This document shows, in pieces, positions 25,105 to 35,113 of a stretch of 64,000 nt of DNA. Source of the DNA: Alisma plantago-aquatica. Lineage: Eukaryota; Streptophyta; Magnoliopsida; Alismatales; Alismataceae. How positions within the stretch are numbered: position 1 is the stretch's first letter; the number at the start of each line of letters is the position of its first letter. The translations under genes were made by a program, and so were the position numbers. The notes under the pieces were generated by a model, which was not told the DNA's origin, searched no databases, and saw nothing but the letters and a program-made list of their open reading frames with translations. The DNA lies in contig OY856410.1 in the NCBI GenBank assembly GCA_963693085.1, positions 889,899,835 through 889,963,834 of the forward strand, in the 5' to 3' direction.

Positions 25105-26340
25105 TTAGAGTTTCATTGTGGAGTATTGACTATGGGTAAACTCAATGGATGGTGGAGGTGGAACTTGAGTGTATTTGATGTATGGGTTGAATGGATAGAT
25201 ACTCTTGGGGTATGAAGCATAGGGATAGTTATCTAGAGTATTTGGTTTTGAGGATTGCAATTTTTGGTCAAGATAGGATATTGCATTGTGGTTGTAGTCA
25301 AAGTGTCTCACAATTTGATAGGCTACTCCCTTAAGAAAAGAGACATAATTTGCAATGATTTCAATAGAAAAACTAGGTAGGGTTGAAGACGGTGGTGGAA
25401 TGGCTTCATGGGATGTGTCTTCTTTAGCTCCAGCCCTTTTGTTCCCAAAGTACATTCCCATTTAACAATAGTGTTCTGAGTTATTCTTTGGGGACGCCTA
25501 TCAAGGTTATACATAATTATTCTAAGGATTTGCCAATTGAGTTTTAAATGATTTGGCAAACAAAATCAGCATATGGTGGAGTGCTAGAAAAATCAAGCAT
25601 ATTGGAGAAAATAATGTGAATATAATTGACAGGGATGTGTTCAAGGATTGCATATATGAGAATCATCCTAAATTGAGGAATTTAAGTTTTCTTAGCTCCA
25701 GGATATATGTTGTGACTAATTATGAGGTTCACTATCCTAGCTTCAGGGGTTAGAGATGTGGCATATATAATAAGTACTCCTTTGTTCTTGTGGAGTGGTA
25801 TTTGGGACAAAGATGGCTCTTTTGATGTCACTAAGGCTTATTGTAACTTGTGGATTTGTGGAGAGCTTGTTGAGAGGATTGATAGTGGTGAGATCTAAAA
25901 ATTGATCATATTCAGAGACATCTATGTTTAACATTACTAGAACACTAGTTTCAAAAAAATCAAAAGATAATCCATTAATCATGGAAGTGAAGGAATAAAG
26001 GTCATCAATGTCCCTAATGAGGTTGGAATAAAACTCATGGACATCTTGTGCAGACCAAAGATGAAAGGAAGGGGTAAGACATTTCTATAGTTTTTGGACT
26101 TAAAGTGATTGGGAAGGTTGAGGAGCTTGGAGAAGTTGTTTTTTTTTCCACCGAGTAGTAAGGAAGAGGCATCTTGGAGGTGAGTTGTAGGTACTTCTTT
26201 TCAGCAATAGTGTCATTGAAGGTTATCTCATTGATGATCGTCAGTGCTAGAGTGACCAAGGTGGAGCGTTTCTTCTTGGATGTCATTTGCTTCTTACCAC
26301 CGTGAGTTGAATATAATGCCATCTTGAAGTAGTTGAGCAA
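25105..26340 (-). pseudogene. Extra ORF downstream of copia RNase H (plant-transposon-protein-like), broken
   Basis: Three open segments on the - strand (26340-26035, 25982-25743, 25461-25105) with a readable bridge form one decayed protein. At about 26065-25990 the bridge reads a W-S-x-x-D-V-x-E-F-Y-S-N-L block. This resembles the xxFYANL motif of the plant 'putative plant transposon protein' family, which is often seen as an extra ORF in Sireviruses. The N-terminal part is Lys/Ser/Thr-rich and the C-terminal part is Pro/Tyr-rich. Its role is unknown; related ORFs have been called envelope-like, but I see no clear signal peptide or membrane anchor. The family assignment is tentative. Confidence 0.5.
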
Positions 26341-27015
26341 AAACTCAGAAGAAAAAGTAAGATAGTGGAATGAAAGTATTTGAAGGAGTTCTCTAAGAAA
26401 TGCTCAAAGGATGCTAGAGAAGAATACTCTATGAGTTGTGAAGAAAATGGCCGAATTTGTGGCTATTTATAAAAAAATAGACCCATGCTCGGTCGAAAAA
26501 CTCATCGACTGAGCCCCCAACGACTTTATTCCAACACAACAATAACGACTAGTTCAGCCAATGTTTCTTTAGAAAATTTTTGCACCAGTCATGGTCTCGA
26601 TCGAGAATTTTGTCAACTGAGGGACGTTCAGTTAAAAAACAATCAGTCGAAGGAGTGTATAGAACATTCTTTAACTGATGTGTGCATAGTCGACCGAGGG
26701 TCCCACCGAGAGAATCTAGGTTGAAAATTTTGTTGAATGAATTTCTTCTCGGTCTTTTATTTTTTCAACCGAGTTTGATATTTTGAGCAATATTTTGCAA
26801 TGATGATGGATTGATCTTGACTAAATACTTCTTGTTCATGATACAAAATCATTTATATAAACATAATTTTTTTAATACTATTAGTGTATGCAATAAAATC
26901 ATTGAGAAAAGAGATCAAAATATACATATTCAAGAGGAAGAATGCTTAACTTTTCTCTAATTACTCTAAATTGTTTTTAAACCAAGAGGTTTTGTGAAAT
27001 ATCAACTAATTGATC
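26341..27015 (-). other. Spacer between copia RNase H and the extra ORF
   Basis: No open frame on the coding strand. The part at 26480-26760 carries several TCGACTGAG/CTCGGTCGA-like phrases also found in the LTRs (about 23860-24160 and 34100-34400), suggesting shared internal repeats. Confidence 0.5.
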
Positions 27016-27440
27016 TTAAGTATAAGCATGATGAAGACATATGTTATTTTTAGCATTATGATCACAAAGAAAATGATATCTTACTTCAATATGTGTAGCA
27101 TGACTATGTAAAATAGGATTATGAGATAAATTGATTGCTCTTGTTTTATCACAAAAAATTGGAGTTGAAGATAATGAAAATATATAATCATTTAAGACTT
27201 GTTGCATCCATAAAACATGTGCGCAACATGAGCCAGCTACCATATATTCTGATTCAGTGGCAGATAATGCAACAATATTTTGTTTCTTACTAAACCAAGA
27301 TACGAGTGATTTTCCAAGCAAGAAACATCCACCACCACTACTTTTGTGATCAAGGAAACAACTACCATAATCAACATCAGTGTAATCTTTAAGGTCAAAC
27401 AGTTGATCTTGTGGGTACCAAATACCATAGTCATCTATAC
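27016..27440 (-). pseudogene. Copia RNase H domain, fragment
   Basis: This is the C-terminal domain of the pol polyprotein, which would degrade the RNA strand during reverse transcription. The 101-residue segment 27321-27016 has WFSKKQNIVALSATESEYM at its start, the conserved copia RNase H block (usual form S-x-x-E-A-E-Y), and an FCDKTRAINLS block containing the catalytic Asp. An HIEVRYHFLCD block follows. A frameshift near 27320 separates it from the preceding segment (27434-27237). Confidence 0.85.
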
Positions 27441-27680
27441 CAGCTAAATATCATAATATCCTTTTGACAGTGACCAGATGAGAATTCATAGGATTCGATT
27501 GAAATCTTACATATAAACCAGGGCAAACATAATATAAGGTCGAGATGGACTTAAGTATAATAAACTACCAATAATACCTCTATATAAGGAGTTGTCAATG
27601 GGTTCACCCGCCTCATCTTTGTTAATTTTGGCAGAGGTTCCCATTGGAGTAGAGGCATGCTTACAATTTTCCATGTTAAA

Positions 27681-28574
27681 TCATTTTAATAGTTCTTTGG
27701 CATATTTTTCTTGGTTAAGGAAAATACCACAAGGAGTTTGTTTAACTTGAAACCCTAAGAAAAATGTTAATTCACCCATAAGACTCTTTTCAAATACTTT
27801 TTGCATAATATCACTAAATTGTGTGTAAAGTGATTCATTTGAAGTACCAAAAATAATATCATCAACATATATTTGAACAATGAGAAAATTTGATTCATTC
27901 TTTTTGACAAACAGTGTAGGATCTGATTTTCCCATAGAGAAGTGATTTTCAAAAAGATAAATTTTGAGATTTTCATCCCAATTTCTAGGCACTTGTTTTA
28001 ATTTGTATAGTCCCTTTTTTTATTTGTAAACATGATCTGAATGTTTTGGATCTTCAAAACCAGTAGGTTGAGCAACATAAACTTCCTCTTATATTCTTCC
28101 ATTTAAAAATGCACTTTTAATATCCATTTGAAAGATTTTAATGTTTTATGTGCAATGAAAGCTAATAACATGTGAATTGATTCTAGTCTAGATTATACCC
28201 TTTAGCATCCAATCTAGCTTTGTTCCTAAAACTTTCCATGACTTCATTTAACTTGTTACGATATACCATTTAGTTCTAATAAAGGTTTCATCTTTAGGTC
28301 TAGGAACCAAATCCCATACATCATTTTTGGTGAATTGATTTAGTTCTTCTTGAATAGAAATGATCCAATATTAATTTTTAAGAGATTCATTAACCTTTTT
28401 AGGTTCAATTATGTGTACAAAAGTTGTGTTAGCTACATCTCTAAAAGAAGATCTAGTTTTTACTTTATCAAAGGGATCACTGATTATTAGATCTTGTGGA
28501 TGGTTATTTATTATTCTTGGAGTGGGTTGATATGATTCTTCATTTTGATTTTGACTTCGTTCATTTTTCAACAT
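27681..28574 (-). pseudogene. Copia reverse transcriptase with upstream linker, broken
   Basis: The segment 27992-27681 (103 residues) contains the catalytic IYVDDIIFG motif, followed by an LTFFLGFQVKQ block, as in copia RT. Upstream (about 28370-28250) a VWDLVPRP block and a TKW block mark the RT N-terminus in another frame. The segment 28574-28371 is the integrase-RT linker, with no domain of its own. RT would copy element RNA into DNA. Frameshifts near 28000-28250 and several stops prevent a full product. Confidence 0.85.
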
Positions 28575-28900
28575 TATTATCTTCTTTAGGTGATATGGTT
28601 AAGTCTTCAATTAGTTTTGGAAGATCATTTTCTATTTCATTATTTGTTTGACTTTCATGAAATGTTACATGGATTGATTCTTCTACTTTCTTAGAGATAG
28701 TTAGGCCTACTTGAGGTTGAGTAATCTAAGAAGAACCTTTTTTTATTTTGGATCAAATTTATCTTTAGCTCTTTAGTATTTAAACTATAGCATGGAGTTC
28801 TAAAGGTGTGAAAATAATCCATTTTCGGTTTCTTAGAGAAGAGTATTTCATAAGGAGTCTTTTTAAGTTGTCGATGAATTGAGATTCTATTTTGAACATC
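28575..28900 (-). other. Degenerate integrase C-terminal region and linker of copia pol
   Basis: No clean frame occurs here. By position it is the end of integrase and the variable linker, now full of stops. Confidence 0.5.
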
Positions 28901-29843
28901 TCATGCAGTATTAACATCTTTAGCACAAAACGTTTTAGGTATGTCATGTTCTAGTAGCATTGTTCTAGCCATTTCTTGTAATGAATGATTTTTCCATTCA
29001 ACTAAACTATTTTGTTGTGGAATTCTTGGAGTAGAGAAGTTGTGAGTGTATCCTTTAGATGAGAAGAAATCTTCAAAACTATGATTTTCAAATTCTCCTC
29101 CATGATCACTCTTCATGGTGCAAAATTGAATAAATATTCCAATAGTATCATCTTTTCTAGAAAGAAAATATACCCAAATATATCTACTATAGTCATCAAC
29201 AATTACAAAACAATATCTCTTTCTGCCTATAGATTGTGTTTTGATAGGTCCAAATAAATTCATATGAATGAATTCAAGAGGTCTAGATGTACTAAGGATT
29301 TTTTTTTCTTTGAAATAAGTTTTAGTTTGTTTTCCTAATGTGCAAAGCTCACAATTTTCAAAATTATCAAAGGAAATTTTAGGCAAACCACAAACTAGAT
29401 CATGTTTAATTAACTTTTTGATAGCATGAGAACTTGCATGTTTTAATTTTCTATGCCATAGATTTTGAGTATTATCATTTTCAATAAGGCACTTACCAAC
29501 GATTGATTTCATAGAGTAAGGCCTAAGAACATAAAGATTTCCTACTCTTTTTCCTTTCATATACTACATTGTTTGTGTTTTCTTCAAGTAATTTGTAGCA
29601 ACTTTTGTTGAAACTCACAACATAACCACCATCACATAATAGACTAACACTTAGCAAATTGTGGTGCAAACCATCTACTAATAGTACATTCTTAATTGTG
29701 AGATTAGTTCTGATATTACCTATTCTTGTGATGGTGCCTTTTTCTTTGACTCCAAATGTGACTGATCCTCCCTTTTTCTTTTTGAGTGAATGAAAAGCTT
29801 TCTTATTTCCAGTCATATGTTTGGAGCATCCACAATCAACCAC
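28901..29843 (-). pseudogene. Copia protease end, GAG-pre-integrase and integrase core, broken
   Basis: Segment 29843-29523 starts at the protease active site, reading VDCGCSKHMTG where DSGCSxHMTG is usual. Segment 29560-28901 (219 residues, another frame) has the zinc-binding H-H-C-C pattern (LWHRKLKHAS, then CELC) and the integrase core. The core keeps the second acidic residue (VIVDDYSRYIWV) and the final Glu (QNSLVEWKN). The first acidic position reads HMNLFGP, where an Asp is expected (HMDLFGP). Integrase would insert the DNA copy; the Asn substitution and the frameshift make this copy inactive. Family and residue roles are established knowledge. Confidence 0.88.
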
Positions 29844-30151
29844 CCAATCCTATAATTTCAAAGGATTTTTGGTACCTAAGTAGAGTCCATGATGGTTAAT
29901 ACATGAAACTTATATTATCAATACCAGAAATACCATTTGAAACCCTCAAATTTAAAATCCTAACGAATTTCAGGTCAAATAGTACTTCAGCCGAGAAGTT
30001 ATTCGGTCAAAATTTTTGTCAACCGAATTTAGTTTCAGACTTTTTATTTTAACAATTTACACAAAATATTCAATTGACTCTTTGTTTAAATAAAGGATAT
30101 ATTATAATTACTATAAATGAACAAATTTTTGTTTAATAAAAGATATGCAAA
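29844..30151 (-). other. Copia gag-protease junction, degenerate, left of the LINE
   Basis: No frame of note is present. The LINE target duplication, 14 bases, lies at 30138-30151 and matches 31409-31422. Confidence 0.55.
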
Positions 30152-31408
30152 CCTTACTTTAAATGAACCCTAGTCACTAACTCAGGGAGCTGGGAAACGA
30201 GTTTCATTGATCACTGGTTCAATGAAACCTCGGCACATGCCATCACCCTCTTCCCCCCCCCACAAGGCCATCTTTCGTGGAGGACATAAGGATATGGACA
30301 CACTCCGCTGATGGCGTTTTCTCCTCCAACTCAACTTATAAGATCCTCATGCATTTCACAGATTCAGACAACACTGATTGTTATAGTACGATCTGGGGTT
30401 TGGAGATCCAGCAACGCATCAAAACTACCCTATGTCTAATACACCGTGACCGGCTCCTCACCAACGTGTTAATGGTCAGACACAAGTAGGCCCAAGATAC
30501 TTCCTGCACGAGATGCCAGTGTCCATTAGAAACTATTCTCCATGCCATCAGAGATTTCCTGCAGGCAAAAGTAGTGTGGAACCGGATGATACAACCTAAA
30601 GTAGGGGACTTCTTCGCCCTCAACTCAATCCCGACATGGCTCTCCTACAACTTGAAGACCATATGCAGGATACCCAGCTGGGACGTCTGATTTGCCAAAG
30701 CCTATCAGTGGTTGTGGAAGAACCATAATCTGCACATCTTTGAGCACAAAGCTCTACCACCTTCAGTAATAGTCACCCACTGCAACTCATCGATATCTAC
30801 TACTCCTCATGCTTTCCAACCACATTCAAAACCTATCTTAGTGACCCCCCCCTGAGTGCCATAAGCCTCCCCATTGCCCCAAACTCCTCCATCGTCCATG
30901 TGGACACTGCTACCAACGAGGTAGAGGGTACACAAGCTACAAGTTTGATTGTAAGGGACCAGGGAACCTAGATCCATGCCCAAGCCAGACGCACGACTAG
31001 CACAGACCCCATGACAGGCGAACTCATGGAAATCAGAGAGGCGCTGCTATATGTGAAACATAAAGCTATCAACTCTGGCATTATAATCACTGACTCTTCG
31101 AGCGCTATAACTTGGATCAAGAAGCTATCTGCCACCCACTCAAAATATGAGCTCCTGACCAAGGCTATCCAGCTTCTCTGTGAAGAAATACCTCTCTTTC
31201 ATGTGGCATTTCAACAAAGAAAACAAAACAAGCTAGCAGACTGGCTGGCCAAGCAATGTCTCAAGTAACCAGACATCTCCTGCTCATGGGGTTTCTACCC
31301 ACCCCCTCTTCTACAATCTTATCATGATGACCTCCAGGTCTTTAATAGCCTTTTCATTCAGCAATTAGTCAGTCTATAATTCTTGTAACCATTTGGTATT
31401 TCCCAAAA
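30152..31408 (+). mobile_element. 5'-truncated LINE (L1-like non-LTR retrotransposon) inserted in copia
   Basis: Only the 3' part of ORF2 and the 3' end remain (about 1.26 kb). It ends in a short A-tail and is flanked by a 14-bp duplication (AAAAGATATGCAAA at 30138-30151 and 31409-31422). The 5' truncation, A-tail and long duplication are the hallmarks of target-primed reverse transcription. The host is the copia gag-protease region, and the LINE is antisense to it. Confidence 0.93.
30277..31268 (+). pseudogene. LINE ORF2 C-terminus: zinc-finger (zf-RVT) and RNase H domains
   Basis: The frame runs through the zf-RVT region (CTRCQCPLE, Cys and His blocks near 30510-30550) and then an RNase H of the type found in plant L1 elements. 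RNase H catalytic acids are visible: the Asp of VDTATNE (about 30900), the Glu of MEIREAL (about 31026), the Asp of TDSSSA (about 31090) and the Asp of LADWLAKQ (about 31240). In-frame stops at about 30487, 30688 and 30969 interrupt it. The last reads GT-stop-IHAQ, where a Trp is expected. RNase H would remove the RNA template during retrotransposition. The RT and endonuclease are lost to 5' truncation. Confidence 0.88.
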
Positions 31409-31508
31409 AAAAGATATGCAAATGAATATCAAATTGGGTTGAGATAAGACATAAATGTGTTTATCAAGATAAACATAAGTCAAATCTCAACAATTTCACC
31501 TTTTTGTT

Positions 31509-33248
31509 TTAAGTTGGTGATTTGGGAAACCAAACCATGTCAATTTCTCCTTTCTTTTGATATTCATATGAGAAAGAATAATGAACTAAACATTGACAGT
31601 ATAGGCATGCGCTAGAAGATATTTCATTCCTCTTTTGAACATTTTGAGAATTTACAACTTTAGTTTTAGGTACATTTGTAGTTCTAGTCTTAGGAACATA
31701 TGCCTTTCTATTTTGGTTTTTAGGTATATATCCTAGACCTCTTCTTCTCACTTGTTTAGAAGAAATTTCTAGACTATTATCAAGATTTTTATTTTCTTGC
31801 ATTAATCTAGAAACTTGTTTTTGTAATTCAACATTTTTAGCAACATTTTAGTTATATCCAAATTTACTTGAGAAAAAATTGAAAGTAAAATGCCTCTTTC
31901 TATTATGAAAAAAATATAATCTGAATGTGAGCATAGAATAGGTAGAGTTTGATAGTCATTTAATTTTGCAAGCATATCACTCTTTTCTTTAGAAAGAAGA
32001 TTATTGTTATTTTCAATAACAAGTAATTCTGCCTTATAATTTTTAATAGATTCTTTTAGTGCATTATTTGAGTATTTTAGAGTATCATTTTTAGAAATAA
32101 GGTTATCTACATTAATGTGAAGTTCATCAATAACTTTAGTAAGTTTCTTCTTTTGTTTCTTGCATTCAATATATTTTTCATGAATTTCTTCAAGGCTAGT
32201 AAATAATACTTGTTTAGATAATTTAAAAATGTCTAGCTCATTAGTTTCTTCATCTTCTCTTTCCATGGAACATTCTATCTCCTCTTCTTCACTGCTTCCA
32301 CTTTCATCACTTGATTGATCCCAAATGACTTTGTAGGATTTCTATCCCTTGTATTTCTTCTTGAACGAGGACTTCTTCTTCTTCTTGAGCATTGGGCACT
32401 CATTCTTCAAGTGACCCTTCTTTCTACATTCAAAACACCTGGAAGAATAAAAACATTTGTATTTCTTACCGCTTATAATTAGTGTGGTTTCTTCATCGCC
32501 GTCGTTTGTGTCATTGTTTTCTTGCATGAAATTTCTTGATGTTTTCTTGGAAGTAGGTTTAAGTGGAAGTCCTTTCTTTCTTCCTCTTTATTGCTCTGTC
32601 GTAATCCCTTCTTCTTCTTCTAAAGTGACTTCGTGTATCTCCAAGTTTCCAACCAATGACCTGGTCCATCTTTAGTGTTGTAGGAGCATTTGCTTCCTCG
32701 ATAGCAGTCACCTTTGACTTGTCTCTAGGGGGCAATGATCTAAGTATCTTGGATACTTGATCTTCCTTGCTAATGTTTTTCCCAACTGTGCTTTGGCTAT
32801 TCATAATGTTAGAGAATCTAGCATACATGTTTGTAATTCTTTCATCAGGTTGCATAAGAAATAATTTGAATTTATATTTTAACATATTGATTTTAGTATT
32901 TTTAACTTGAATAGTTCCTTCATGTGTTATAGATAATCTGTGCCATATTTCATGAGCTACTTCATACGAGGATATGTGATTGAATTCACTAATAGAAAAA
33001 GAATAATAAAGAATGATTCCTTCCTTTTCATTGATGTGGCTTGTTTTACCGTATTAGGATTCCACATTTCTAACTCCGTTGTTGGAAGTACATATGGATG
33101 AGCTATCATCTTCCAAATCAAAGCTGACAACTTGAAAATAGAATTGCATCCTCCTCTTCCAGTAGGTGTAGTTAGACCCATCGAGCATCGGAGGCCTTCT
33201 CACGTACGACCCTACCATATTGAGGTTGCCAAGAATGTCATCCCCCAT
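31509..33248 (-). pseudogene. Copia gag, broken into several frames
   Basis: The start is at 33248 (MGDDILGNLN, then a LDGSNYTYWKRRM block typical of copia gag). Segment 32885-32559 continues the gag domain (DERITNMYARFSNIMN, then LRSLP). Segment 32527-32342 carries the CCHC zinc knuckle CFECRKKGHLKNEC, which binds RNA. A Ser/Asp/Glu-rich stretch follows, then a long Lys/Glu/Asn-rich likely coiled coil (32266-31802) and a basic tail (31802-31509). The coiled-coil tail after the knuckle is a Sirevirus trait. At least three frameshifts are present. Confidence 0.85.
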
Positions 33249-33281
33249 ACTTCAAGACCAGTTAAGGCTCCTTGAATACCT

Positions 33282-33293
33282 ACTCCTATACCA
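33282..33293 (-). other. Degenerate primer-binding site of the copia element
   Basis: TGGTATAGGAGT on the - strand matches 9 of 12 bases of the initiator-Met site TGGTATCAGAGC. It lies two bases inside the 5' LTR. Confidence 0.7.
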
Positions 33294-33295
33294 AA

Positions 33296-34756
33296 TGAAG
33301 AGATCTAGAGGGGTGATAATTCTTTACAAAAAAAATGAAAAATGCAAGCAATAAAATGAAGATGGGATTTATAATGGTTCCATCTAAGACATCAGTCTAC
33401 TACCTAGTTGTTTTCAACTAGAATTTTGCAACAAATAATTTATTAAATTATCTATTAGGAAAAATTACAAAAGTGCTTGTTGCAACTAAACCCTCTTTGT
33501 TTATCGGCTACGGAAGAGAACCACACAAACCTCTTCTTTGATGAACGATGGAAGAGCAGTGATATCCTCTTCTTTAACGGAAGACAGAAGAGCATCACAA
33601 CACCTCCTCTTCTTTGATGACCATGGAAGAGTACCTATGTGAAGACTCCTTCACTTGTGAGATCCTGGACAGCCTTCTCTCCTTGGAGTAGTCCCACCAT
33701 AGTTCAAGAACAAAGAAAGAAGATTGGAGAAAAGAGAATGCCAATGTAGCTCATAATGTCCTAGATCAAGCTTATGGACCAATACCACTATATATTAGGT
33801 GATGATGGATAGCGGTTTTGGAGAGCTATGATTGGGACACAAATTTTTGCAAGTATAGAAGATTACAAATGGATTGTTATAGCTCAAGATTTCTCAACTG
33901 TTGCTCAAATATTGTATCTCAAGTGTGTAAGTTGTATCTAGGGTGTCCTATGACCACTACTATTTATAGGAATGGATTATAAGTGAATACGGAAACTTAA
34001 AGGAGAGTCTAGAGTGTTCTAGGATGAGAAATAGCCATTATAGTTGAGTCAATGTAGGTGTAATGACTGATTTATTTGTTAATAAAATTTGCATTGTAGA
34101 ACCTATTTTGAATGACAATATACTTGATCGGAAGTGTCTCAGTCGAGAAACTATTTGACCAGATTTGGTTTAAGTGTAAAACTTGATTCTAATGGCTAAT
34201 TGTCATTCTAACTTCTTGGTCAACCAGTTCAACGGTATTTCCTCAGTCCACAAGATTTTCAACCAAAATTGGCTCGGTCGATTGTTAATCGAGTAAAACT
34301 CAGAACTGTCAATTTGTAAAATTATCTCTGGTGCTCTGAGTCCTCGACTGAGGGGTATCTTGGTCAACAATGTCTTCAACTGAGAGAGTCTCAGTTGACA
34401 AGTTACTCGATTGAAAATCCCTAGAAATTGGTTTTGGAAATTTTGGAGAACCTATCTAATGATTTTTCTAATGTGGCCTACATACCCTAGACACTTAGTT
34501 TAGATATATGAATAGGTTTGGGATATATAGTGTTGGTCCATAGCTTGATTTTATATGATTTCTAAAAGCTTATACATTTGTATTATAAATAAGAACATAT
34601 ACATAATAATTCAAGCATTTGATACTCCATCCTTGATCAATTTTTCTCAACATGTACTTTGTACCTTAAATAGTTAGATAGCATGTTAAAACCACAAATA
34701 AGAAATGTTTGTAATGATAAAAAGATAAGATTTGCTAATGTCCAATTTATCCAACA
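33296..34756 (-). repeat. Copia 5' LTR, uninterrupted
   Basis: 1461 bases, starting TGAAGAG and ending CCAACA (+ strand view). It matches 5163-5294 joined to 23160-24496. It shows the empty target for element A near 33404-33412. Confidence 0.92.
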
Positions 34757-35113
34757 ACCACTTGCCCTTACTTTAGGATCCATAGTGTGAGATCTGTATT
34801 CTTCGTTCAATGTGTTGAGATGTCCAAGATGTTTTTTCATGAAAATGACACCCCCTATTTCTATTGCATGTGTGTTAGATATTTTTTTCAAGTCCTTTGT
34901 CATTGCTTGGAATGTATTTTGATTGGAGTTGGTCCATGATTTGGTGATATACATTGGCACTTGGCCACAATTCATATGCATTTCATAAAGTCTTCCCATG
35001 ATTTTTAAGCTTTCTTATGTTGCCTCTTGAATTTACAACCAATAATTCCAAGACCATATTTTGCAAGAGGTTGGTTATGTGCCTATAGAAATATCACCTT
35101 CCATGTCACATGT
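34757..35113 (+). pseudogene. Reverse-transcriptase-like pseudogene, segment 2 of 3
   Basis: This piece lies between the copia right end and the left end of the gag-only element. It contains an FGDIHWHLA-like block at about 34940-34965 and an FQDHILQE-like block near 35051-35075. These fit the part downstream of the RT palm in the same class of protein as segment 1. Short stops and frame changes are frequent. The first five bases are the right copy of the copia target duplication, and the last five (CATGT) are the left duplication of the next element. Confidence 0.6.

Larger units (their letters stand above)
5163..34756 (-). mobile_element. Ty1/copia LTR retrotransposon, Sirevirus-like, degenerate, with two nested insertions
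   Basis: Reading the - strand, the order is 5' LTR (33296-34756), primer site, gag, protease, integrase, reverse transcriptase, RNase H, an extra ORF and 3' LTR (24496 down to 23155, then 5294 down to 5163). This is copia order, with integrase before RT. The LTRs are about 1.46-1.47 kb once the nested element is removed. A coiled-coil tail after the gag zinc knuckle and an additional ORF after RNase H point to the Sirevirus/SIRE lineage. A polypurine tract (AAAAAGAGGGAGA on the - strand) adjoins the 3' LTR near 24500-24515. The polyprotein is split over many frames, so the element cannot be autonomous. A gypsy element occupies 5295-23154 and a LINE occupies 30152-31408. Confidence 0.9.
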
